NCBI GenBank assembly: GCA_964304625.1
Contig: OZ199839.1
Span: 434,001 to 498,000 of the forward strand
Source of the DNA: Kudoa neothunni
Taxonomy: Eukaryota > Cnidaria
Direction of reading: 5' to 3'
Length of the DNA: 64,000 nt
The translations under genes were made by a program, and so were the position numbers. The notes under the pieces are model-generated. The model saw nothing but the letters and a program-made list of their open reading frames with translations, made no database searches and was not told the origin of the DNA. Positions 1 through 10,663 of this stretch are shown here, in pieces. Position 1 is the first letter of the stretch; every line of letters begins with the position of its first letter.

Positions 1-360
1 AATCTATGGATAGTTGTTGGTGTGGATGGGGATGGAAGAGTCTTTATGATGGAAACCGAAAAGAGAGACACTCCCACTCTTGAAAATATTATTATCACCC
101 ATGATGAGAGGGGATCTGTTATACATACAGATGGATAGCCTGCCTATAGTTCACTCATTGAGCTAGGTTATGAATACGATCATGAGATAGTAATTCATGA
201 TAGGGAGTTTGTCTCGTCTACAGGAGTTCACACCAATCGAATTGAGGAACCGTGGAGCGCTTTTAAGCGGAAATATTTCTCGATGACGAATAAAAAAAGG
301 AAATGATCGCTTCCTGTATTGCCGAAAGGATATTTAAAAGACTCCACAGGAACCGTGTTC
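1..360 (+). mobile_element. Merlin/IS1595-like (ISXO2-type) transposase remnant, 5' truncated by window
   Basis: Translation of the first 300 bases gives the second half of an IS1595/Merlin DDE nuclease: VVGVDGDGRVF, then the IHTDG motif carrying the second catalytic Asp, and TNRIEEPWSAFKRK carrying the catalytic Glu region. One in-frame stop directly follows IHTDG, so this copy is dead. A C-terminal tail can be read to about base 360. The N-terminal part lies outside the window and I see no terminal inverted repeat downstream. A second Merlin element lies at 10680-12571 and holds the opposite, first-Asp part of such a transposase. Confidence 0.8.
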
Positions 361-2590
361 TTTCTAAACTTTTGGAAGCAATTAAACATATTTATATTTT
401 GTGGATTTTATTTTATTGTGAAAATTTATATAATTATGTCATTTTCCAATCGTCAATGAATAAATATCTTTGGTAAATTACGGCACTGTTAAGTTTATTT
501 TAATCAATGTTGTGTTAAACTATTTTTTTAGAATGATTATATATATATATATATTTATCAAATAATTAATGTTTTTGAATAAAATAACAATCTTCCGAAA
601 ATTAAGTTAAAAGAGATTATTTTACATTAACTTAGGCTCATTAGGATACAATTAAAAAAGAAATGGCATGATATGTGATTTTTATCCACCTAAAAACTAT
701 TAAAAATTATATTAAGATACAAATCTCATGATTCGACATATTGTTTTAGTTTATAAATTTTTTTAAAAAGGACACGTTATAAAATATAACAAATAAAATC
801 AAGAATATCTATGACACTATTAAAAATATTCATTTATATATAATTTTCAAATTTTTAATATTTCAAATAATAAATATCATATTTTTTGTATTTGATAAAT
901 TTTGTTTAAGTATGTCTAACTAAAGTAAATTAGATTTTATTGGGTACATATGTTATGAAACGTAAACATATCTAATTGTGGTTAGAAACCTTAAATTTAA
1001 TACGTCTCAACGCATACAGTTTAACTTAGAATAAGTCATCTCCAATCATTTACGAAACATGCAGGTTTCTATCTGAACATTTTTTAATATAAATTTAACA
1101 AAATTGTCGATAATTAATGAATATTAATTGGATTCAAACTATTTTACACCGATGTACACCACTTTTCATATGTATCTATATGATTGTACCATAATTTCGG
1201 GGAATTTTCGTTGTTTTATCCATACAAGTGTATTTACTTTAACCAGAAATATGAGAAAGGTTTTCATAGTACTTATTCGTGAATACAGGAATCTATGAGT
1301 TTAAATTTAAGAGTAAACCTATACTTCTTAATTCAAACCCATTTAACAATTTTTAACAAGCAGGGTGATTCTAAATTTTTAGCATTAATTCCTCTGGTAT
1401 CGTCTCAATGGGTAAATTTACAAAATGAAAATTTTTGAATGGTGATTTTTGGGGTACGTTTGTTTTGCTTTTGTAAAGCGAGCCAACGAAGAAATGTTGT
1501 AAGCATTATAATAAACAATGTTGGAGTTAAAATAATGGTTAATTCGTCCTTGAGCATTTTGAATGGTTCTAAAAAATTTCATTTTAAGATTGCAAACATT
1601 TTCTTCCTGATATTAAGGAATGTGTAATTTTAATAGTTCAGAAAAATCAATTTACACTCCAATGAAGAATTGATCAACTTATCCACTAGCCATGGCTGTT
1701 TAGCTGTACGCCCATAAAATTTCTCCAAAATAACCACATTCGAAATTTTAACGGTACAATAATATTTTTTAATAAATGGTATTTTTATCTTACGAAAGCT
1801 TTAAATTCTCTTCTCCAACTGAATGTAATATATAAACTTGTTCTACAGATTTCAGTTATTTCAAAATTCTATAAAACTTAGAAATAGTCTCACGAAATAG
1901 AATGCCCATAATCAAATAGGATTCACGAGCATATTCAGACATGGTGGGTGACACAAGAATGCACGAACAGAACAGTTTCTACTTATTAGTAAATGTTTTT
2001 ACTTTTTATTTTAACTAAAATGTTCATATTACATGATATTAGACTCAAAAACGTGCGTGTACTACTAATGAACAGTGTAAATAAGGCAGACAAAGTAAGT
2101 GTTGAATTTTATTCGTTAAATTTCCTAATAGTTTTGACATAGAAAATTAGATTAAAAATTGTTAAATTCAAATAAGAAATCAGATTCTAAATATCTTTTA
2201 TAACGGTGGAGTTATTCGTTTCCATGAGAATAGCCACTGTCATTGATTAATAATAACTTAAATGCAGAAAATTTCACGGGGGTGGGGCTAAATCAAATGT
2301 GATCCCTTAAGTTTATAATACAAAAGTAAGTAAAAAATCAAACGTTACTTATAATTCCAACTATGTGGTTACGTGAATATGAGTTGATAGACTCTTCTAA
2401 CGAGAATGTATTAAAAGCGATGCCTCATATCGGTGTAAGCACGGATACAATTAATTTTTGTTATTTATCGTTGAGAAAAAAAGAAATAACAATAAAAACA
2501 AAAATAATTAATATGACTCATATGACTGATACAGGAATTGAAATAAATAAATGAAAAAAGTTAGTTCATAATAATAGGAAAATGGTAAAT
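361..2590. other. Gene-free AT-rich stretch
   Basis: No coding exon, RNA gene or element end could be supported. It contains a short TA run near 539-555 and short open frames without family resemblance. The last few hundred bases are the 3' flank of alpha-tubulin. Confidence 0.6.
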
Positions 2591-4160
2591 TTACGCTTCA
2601 TTTGGGGTTGATTCCTTGGCTACATCTTCGTAGTCTTTTTCGAGTGAGGCAAGATCTTCTCTAGCCTCATCAAATTCGCCTTCTTCCATACCTTCACCAA
2701 CATACCAATGAACGAACGCTCTCTTTTTGTACATGAGGTCGAATTTGTAGTTGAGTCTACTCCATGCTTCGCAGATTGAGGTGGTGTTGCTCAACATGCA
2801 CACAGATCTATTGCTGAAGGCCATTTCACCGTGTTCAAAGACTGAAGCAGGTTTTCCGTTGATACCAACCTACACGTGAATATTTAAAAAATGAGTTTGA
2901 TAAACAAACCCACTTTGAAACCAGTGGGACACCAATCGACGAATTGGACGTTTTTGCGGCTTTTGATCGAGTTGATAGCCGAGTTGACATCTTTTGGCAC
3001 AACGTCTCCACGATACAACAAACAGCAAGCCATATATTTTCCACTTCGAGGGTCGCATTTGACCATTTGGTTGTTGGGTTCGAAACAAGCATTAGTAATT
3101 TCAGCGACTGAGAACATTTCATGGGATGCCTTTTGTTTGGACATAATAGGACAGAAAGTCACAAGCGGGAAGTGGATTCTTGGGTATGGAACCAAATTGG
3201 TTTGGAATTCGTTGAGATCCACATTCAGAGAGCCATCAAAACGTAAACTAGCGGTGATAGAGCTGATAACTTGTGAAATTAATCTGTTCAAATGGCTGTA
3301 GGTTGGACGATCGATATCCAAATTTTTCTTGCAGACATCGAAAATAGCTTGATTGTCGACCAAGAATCCCACATTGATATGCTCCAAAGTGGTATGTGTC
3401 ATAAGAATACTGTTGTAGGGTTCGACTACAGCGGTAGAAACTTGGGGTGCAGGATAGATGCACATTTGTAATTTGTTCTTTTTGCCAAAATCAGATGACA
3501 GACGTTCGCACAACAGCGAAGTGAGACCAGATCCAGTACCACCACCGAATGAATGCATAATAATGAATCCCTAGATAGATTGTTTGTGATAACCGCGTAA
3601 ATATACAGTGACTCTATTTGTTTATTTACCTGGAAGCCGGAGCACTGTTCAGCTAATCTTCTCACTTGATCGAGGCATGGTTCGAGAAAATCTTTTCCAG
3701 TTGTGTATTTTCCACGGGCATAGTTATTGGCTGCGTCTTCTTTTCCAGTGAGGAGCTGTTGGGGATGGTACAAGTTGTTAAATTCCCCGATTCGAATTTC
3801 ATCAATGACCGAAGGTTCAAGGTCAACAAACATAGCTCTTGGAACGTATTTCTTTCCTCTAGCCTATGTCAATTGTCACATTTAAAAATGCCACAATCTT
3901 GATGATTTGGTGAAAATATCGCTTATAGCCCCTACCTCATGGAAGAAAGCGGCTATTGAAGTGTTTTCGTTTTCCCCAGCCCCATTCGAAAGAAATCCTT
4001 CCTTGTTGATGCCGTGTTCGAGACAATAAAGTTGCCAGGCACTGTCGCCCATTTGGCATCCTGCTTGACCTACGTGGAGCGATAAAACTTCTCTCTATAT
4101 ATAAACGGAGTTATTCCATAGGGTGACGGGATGTTGTTCCATCAACAATAGCCTTACCAT
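2591..4160 (-). CDS. Alpha-tubulin, divergent, no K40 loop lysine and no acidic tail
   Basis: Structural protein that pairs with beta-tubulin to form microtubules. Five exons (4158-4160, 3936-4094, 3630-3863, 2914-3570, 2591-2869) sum to 1332 nt, giving 443 residues, close to the usual 450. The first exon is just the ATG, followed by a 63-nt intron, a common tubulin arrangement; the others are 72, 59 and 44 nt. Visible signatures are HVGQAG, the GTP-binding [27 protein letters not shown] and [12 protein letters not shown]. The loop that normally carries acetylatable Lys40 reads [12 protein letters not shown] and has no lysine. The C-terminus ends ESTPNEA, without the Glu-rich stretch and terminal Tyr. 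It is probably one of several alpha-tubulin paralogues. WDR24 ends 290 bases upstream on the same strand. Confidence 0.95.
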
Positions 4161-4450
4161 ATCTCACAATTTTTTCAACCAACAATAACAAATAACGCCT
4201 TATCCGATATCGAATAAGGATCTGCTATTCTTAACGAGATCATAATATATTATTCATTTAGGCCGATTCACAAAGATTAACTAGATATCGCCGAATTGAA
4301 AAATTTGAATCTAACATCAATGCGTCAATTTTTTATTATTGCTGCCAAATATGAATATTATTACGAAGAAACGAAAAATAGAAACAAAAGATGAAGAATA
4401 AGAAATTAGTGGTGTCTTCAGATTATTCCGATCATATTCATAATTAATGA

Positions 4451-7400
4451 CTATAATACACAATGATCTCCACATCCAGAAGGACACTCGTTATTTTCTC
4501 GAAACCATTCCTCCCAATGTTGAAAATGCCCACCGTGGCCACATACACGACACCACGCCACTATCCCTCCAACCACCATCTCCAGACATAAGCAACACAC
4601 GAGTGAGTGATTAGATAAGCAATGATTATCACCATGTTGAGCTACATTAGAGAACACTTGTGTTTCATTAACACGTTCAATGACTTTTTCACACTTCACA
4701 CACATTATTTTCACTTTTGTATTAATCTAAATGAAAATAACCATTTGGAAAAGGGAAACATTATTTATTTAATTCGGTAATTGAATGGATATACAAATCA
4801 ATGAAAATATTCGGTATAAACGTTTGCTTAAAAGTTATTGTCTAGTTTTATAGGAACAATTGTATAAGATATATAGCTGTATATTCGGTAATGGGTAATC
4901 TAAATCGCATTATCCTGGTATAGGATATGACAAATCGTGAAGTAATGAGTGATTGAAAAACAAATGTTAATGAAATAAGCAGTTAAATCAATTGAAAAAA
5001 ATACAAGGGTCTCATTTCCAAGGTCTTTGATTGATTTAAGTATATTAGAACGGGTGACATAAAGTTGGAATCGTTCAAGATATTCTGTAATTTAGATTAA
5101 TAACAATCTTTAGATATCGATCAAGCATTACAATAATACAATAATGATAGCCTAGGCCTAGCATTTGTTAGATATTACCTGAATATAAACAGAGATAATC
5201 ATTGAGATTGACCTCTTTGAAAAATTGTGATTTAAAAAGTCGATAATCAACCCCAAAAACCAATATTATCACAGAACACATTTGAATATCGTTCTAAAAC
5301 AGCGTTATGAATCCATTCCTGTGGTAGCATAACCTTTTCGGCGAAGTATTCGAATATTTCATAAAACAATCCACCATAATTGACATTATTCCATTTAAAT
5401 TCGGTGGGCTCAATTTTAATTTTGTTTATTTGGCGGAAAAATAGTTTAATTTCGTCTACTGTCGAATTTTGTGTTGAAAAAAAAGACTTCAAACGAGGTG
5501 TATGGCTTATGAATGACATGGTATTGTTCATGGTAGCAGCATTGTCGATAGATGTATAACATGGGAAAGTTTCGTTATCACTAAAGTTACATCCAACTGG
5601 TTCGTCTTTTAACGCCGGCAACAATCCAACACAATTATCTAAATATAATCAAAAAATCAATAGAGACCTAAATCTGTTACCGATACTTTGTTGATCGTTT
5701 TTAGGAAGGAATTTTGTGGGTAGTTTAGTTTTGTGAGTAAAATTGAATACCTGGAAACCAAGCTCTACCGGCTTTGAAGGTTTGCAAACAACCAGTGGCT
5801 TATTGTTGTAATGAGCTATCAACTCTAACACTTTCCAAGCTAAATGATACTCTTCTAGATTCAAGGTTTGTACAACTGTGGCATTATGTCTACAAGCTTG
5901 ATCAATATTTATTCCGAATTTGTATGAATAATTTTGGGAAAGATATTGAAAACATTCGAACTAAAAATATAGCTAATGTTGAACAAAATTATTAGCTAAA
6001 TATATTTACATGATTGTACGGAATTTTATTGGTGGTTAGAATTGTGGTTTTCAGAGGAAGATGAAAGGGCTGATTTGAGCCGCCGAAATTCCCGCTAAAT
6101 ATACACATTTACATTAAATAACTCAGAGAAAAATTTTCCTACTCGGTGCAATACTCCCAATAAGCACCATCCAAATTCGACAAACCACAAACAATATCTC
6201 CATTTAAGGAAATATCAAAACAACTAGACGAGATATAATTGTCACTTAGATTAATATCTCTAGTAGTGTTAAACAGCAAACCACCATCTCTTGATGTGGT
6301 AATAAGGCCTGTTCCATTCGATAACCAGGACATTCCTAAAATTACAAAGGTAAGAATATGTCTCTTGGTCTTAAATTTAGGAATTTGAATCGGCTACCGG
6401 CAAAACCTTTTTCTGAACTGATGTATCCATATTTAAGATCACTTATGCGAACGTCCCATATACTCAATAGTGAATCATCAATTTTTGAAATACTAGACCA
6501 ACAGTTACGTTTTTCGAAACAAATATAACGTTTCATACGTAGAAATATGGTATACGCTTTGAGGCCTCCACCTGACAATTTTCACAGGCAAATCACACTT
6601 CAATGTGTGTAATCGTTGGATTTCATTTTTCACATCCCATACCTATTGCAGTATATATTGATAGAATAAACGTTATAATTAAAAATTCTCTACATGAACA
6701 TTATTATCATATCCAGTAGAAACAAACCAATTCTCGGTAGGATGCCAATCTACATCGAACATTTCTCCTGAGTGTATTTCTTTTACAACATATTCGCGTC
6801 GCAAGTATCGCATATCCATTATCTATTGTATTCGGATTTAAAATAAGAACAAACCTCGCTCTTAATACTCGTATTGTACCATTGGCGAAACCGATAAGCA
6901 AATCATGGGAGTTTTGTTTTCCAAACTAAATTTTTATATTCCAGTTATATTCACAAATAGACACAAGATCAACAAGATGGATAAATTTTTTCATGTATGT
7001 TAAGTTATAATTTATATTTTAAATATCATGAAGTTTCAGAAAATAGACAAACTTTTAAAATAATTCATAACTACTTTCAAGGTAATGATTGGACATTTGG
7101 GTTTGAATGAACGGTTAAAAAATTCTCGATTATGATAAGTGTCCTATATTTGATCATTTGTCAATCCTGTAAAGTCCAACGCAAATACAAGGAGCCTTAA
7201 TTGAGCTTCTTCCGAACCAATTGCTATCACTCTAGGGGACACTGGGTAATAGCTCAAATCAATAATGTTCTCGTGTTTTACATTCAAAACAGCTATAAAT
7301 TGATATACAATGTGTGTGAGATTATTCAACGTAGAAATATAGTGTAGATATAAAGGATACTTGAGTTAAAAAATTCTCTAGAAAAATCCCACTCGTCTAT

Positions 7401-7786
7401 TTCACCATCGCTACTTATAGCACAGCACACATTACCTTAAGTCGAGAAGTAAAACTGCAAAAATTAGAAAACCATCAATTTTAGATGGGGTAATTTCAGA
7501 CAATATAAAACAATACTATAATTTGGTCTGCAATATAGCTTGTGAATTGTATAGTCTAACGGATGACGAAACAGAGCATCCCCATTAACAAATCCCTCTG
7601 TAGTATCAAGGGTCGCGACACTTATTCCTTAAAGTTAAAACAAGTTTTTGTAGGTTGTCACTGCAAATATACACATCTCTTACCATATTTATAGGCGAGT
7701 ACAACCCTACCGTTATTGTAAGAGAGATCGAACGAAGTGATTTCCCCTGGATACTCCAATTTACGACAACATCCAGATTGAACCAT
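4451..7786 (-). CDS. WDR24: WDR24, GATOR2 complex subunit (multi-exon)
   Basis: GATOR2 component that relays amino-acid sufficiency to TORC1 at the lysosome. WD40 blades are spread over small exons between 7786 and about 6120 (for example DVDWHPTENWFVSTGYDNNV and SLLSIWDVR). A helical region follows, with ACRHNATVVQTL...WKVLELI matching the WDR24 segment LCDHNAKV...TWTMLRII, and YSEYLERFQLY matching its YIDLLQRFRLW. The last exon (4451-4714) is a zinc-binding RING-like end with CCLC, CGHGGHFQH and CPSGCG. WDR59 has a similar C-terminus, but the middle segments fit WDR24 better. The start at 7786 is the first ATG after an in-frame TGA. Most introns are about 40-90 nt; the one before the last exon is nearly 300 nt. 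Exact exon edges in the propeller are approximate. Confidence 0.85.
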
Positions 7787-9653
7787 GAGTTGATGCACGC
7801 ACGGACATCATCGCATTATCGGCATGGTTTTGTTGAATCTTAAGTGATTATCGACTCCACCTTTTTTAAACCTCCTTTAAAAACAAAATGAAATTAACTT
7901 GAAAAATTTGTCCTCCAATTATAATCTTATTAATTTTTAACCATATTTAGCACTCAACTCACAATTATTAGCCTTATAAATATGAAGCCTTGTATTTTTT
8001 ATTTTAAACTTGTAATAATTTATTAAATAATCGTATGCATAAAATTTTCATAAGTAAACCTTATCGTGTCTATAACTAGAATATAACTATGATATTAAGA
8101 TGAGAGTTAAATTTAGGCAGAGGAAATTGACACAGCAAAATTTAATTCTCAATTTAACTGACACAAGCGCAATGTTAATCGTTAAATTGAGCAACTCTTA
8201 CTCAAAATCTGTTTAAAGCTTCAATATTTTAGAATCTGCAATTTTTAATCATTTCTGTCCTGCTACCTCACTCTTAAGAACCAAAAATAATTAAATATAG
8301 ACAAAACTAATGACATCAGAACATTATTTACATTGAAAATAGCCACTTTCTTCTATAAACTAATAAAAACGGTAAATTACAGACTCTGTAACTTCCAAAT
8401 TAATTCGAGTGGTAAAAATTTGGGACTAAAAATGCACAATGATCTTCAATATCTCGAAGCATATCAATAGTATGCTATGCAGTTGGGATTCACAGTAAAA
8501 ATAAAATTAATATTCATTATTTCTTTAATATAATTTAGTTTTTATTCTCTCTTTGTTATTATAAAACAAACCTCTTGCTTTAGATTTTGCGCAAGCGCGA
8601 ACGTAATACACGAATAAAATGATAAAATTACACATTTATTTTTGTTATTTACTGAATCAGCCAATCGCGTGTATAACACTATATTTTTGAAAATGACTAT
8701 TTTTATCTTTATAAAACTGTAGGCAAACGATTTTACACATGCACTTAATTGATATCCCATTTTTTGGGAGTGAAAGAAAAAATTAGCGTCCTTTTGATTT
8801 ATATAGTACAAATGAATTAAAATTCTATAGAAGATAAAAACCCAATTCTAAAAATAATCGAAAACGATCTAAACTTGTTTAAACTAGTGAATAAGTTTAA
8901 TTTCATTTTGGAGAATGTCATTTAGGATTGCTATATTTGATATGTTGAAATGTCTAATATTAGCAATCTTGGAGTTTTTTAATGGAAAATATTAAAACTA
9001 TTTTATAATTTATTATTTTTCTTTTTATATTTTTAATTTTTCTCGTGACGATGTTTCTAATTTTTGTTTGTTGGAATAATGATACATTAATCAATAGATT
9101 TTCCCAAAAAATGGTGCAAAAGCGAGAAGTCACTTGATTTTTGTTATATACTTTGCATCATTCACAGTAAATTACTTAAATTAAAATTACCTTTAAGTTA
9201 AGTTGAACGTAATTGCTTGTATAATCACTAAAAATATTTAAAATTTTTATTAAATAACTTTACAAAAAGTGTGAAAAATCGGTCGCCGACTGTATTCAGA
9301 TAAGATTATTTTCAACTAAAATTAATTATTTCTAACGCACGACTACACTCCTATGAGGCATGCATAATTAATGAAAGCATATTCTAAACAATCAACTGTT
9401 TCTGTCAATTACAAATATAAGTTATTGATAGCTCAAATTGCGAAGGAAGTTGTCCCCACGGCGAATTTTCGCCAACAAAAATGCGCACTAAATTTACTTT
9501 TAATTTTACAGATAAAATTGTTAACCCAGGATGAGATTAGTTTTATTTGCATTAGGAATGTTTTTTCTAACCCTCAGAAAGGTTTGAAGTAAATGGAATA
9601 TCGTCCATGACTCTAAAATGAGCATTGCAAGATTCAGTTGATTAATTGGTTCC
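7787..9653. other. Gene-free stretch upstream of WDR24
   Basis: AT-rich, with only short frames lacking recognisable domains. The first 100-200 bases must carry the WDR24 promoter, but no core motif stands out. Confidence 0.5.
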
Positions 9654-9661
9654 TTCTAGGT

Positions 9662-9824
9662 CAGGGGTGCGAACTTTGGACTCGGATGATGCGAGATCCG
9701 ATCAAAATTGAAAGTAATTTTTTGTAAATTTTGAGTCAATTACACTTTATCGTACGTGAGGGGGTGCGAATTTCGTTTTGTCATCAAATGTGGGTGCGAG
9801 TCCAGTTTTAGCTGAGAAGCGCTG
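9662..9824. mobile_element. hAT-type MITE, 163 bp
   Basis: Begins CAGGGGTGCGAACTTTGG and ends GAGAAGCGCTG. It is flanked by a perfect 8-bp target-site duplication TTCTAGGT at 9654-9661 and 9825-9832, which is diagnostic of hAT integration. No coding content. Confidence 0.85.
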
Positions 9825-9899
9825 TTCTAGGTAGTTCTTTCAAAATATTGAAAAAATGAATATAAATTAATGTTCTTGAAGTTGTTTCCTTTCTTTATA

Positions 9900-10476
9900 C
9901 AGTCGAACCTCGATTATCCGGAAATCTCGTTATCCGTAAGAAATTTTATTTGAATTTTATTAACATTACATGTTGATAAATGTTTGATTACTCGGAAACC
10001 GGAAGAACTATACAATCTAGCATATATACCAATGCAATATTTAAAATAAAAATATTTATAGGTTATCTATTAATAAATTGTCTTTTTTAAAAATTAAGTT
10101 AAGCATTAAATTCTTATATAAATTTGTACTATATCTGAACACATTCCTGTATGTATATTAAACAAAAATTAATTATCAATTATTGAAAAAAGCAGATTAC
10201 TCCTCTGTAGACATGTAAAAACTGCCATAATTATGTACTGTTTTTCCTTTATAAGTCTCCATATTCTTAGTTAATAGATACGTCAACATTTTTATTTTAG
10301 ATAGTAGAAGTTGAAATATTTTACTTAATAAACAGTAAAAAATCCTTTAAGTAGAAATTGAAAAAGCCCACACGAGCACAAGACATTGTTTATGTTCGAC
10401 CAGCGGGAACCTCGCTATCGCTATCCAGAAAGAAAATCGTCGGCCCCAAATTTTCCAGATAATCGAGGTTTGACTA
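9900..10476. mobile_element. Tc1/mariner (pogo/Tigger-like) non-autonomous element
   Basis: Inverted ends: CAGTCGAACCTCGATTATCC on the left and the complementary ATAATCGAGGTTTGACTA on the right, with a TA dinucleotide outside each end. CAGTCRAACCTCGAT is typical of pogo/Tigger termini. The 577-bp body is AT-rich with no transposase frame. Confidence 0.85.
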
Positions 10477-10663
10477 TATATTTTTTTAGTCGTCTTCCTT
10501 AAACAAATTTAGTTGGTATAGAAGCAAATGCGCTTATTAACAAATATAAAAATTCAGCACAACTTTTATATTGATTATACAATCCAATTTTCTGAAGATT
10601 TCCGCAGAATATTTAACCAGAAAATAACATGTAAAATTAAATATTCAATTTTGTTGCTTTCAA

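Noticed and set aside
2891-3301. 136-codon plus-strand open frame opposite alpha-tubulin
   Set aside because: Pure antisense shadow of a conserved exon; no domain of its own. The same holds for plus-strand frames opposite LONP1 (52347-52616, 56690-57022).
4451-4714. Zinc-finger end as a WDR59 C-terminus
   Set aside because: The end alone fits both, but the preceding ACRHNATV and YLERFQLY segments align better with WDR24.
8542-8811. 89-codon minus-strand frame
   Set aside because: No domain, signal or splice evidence; likely chance.
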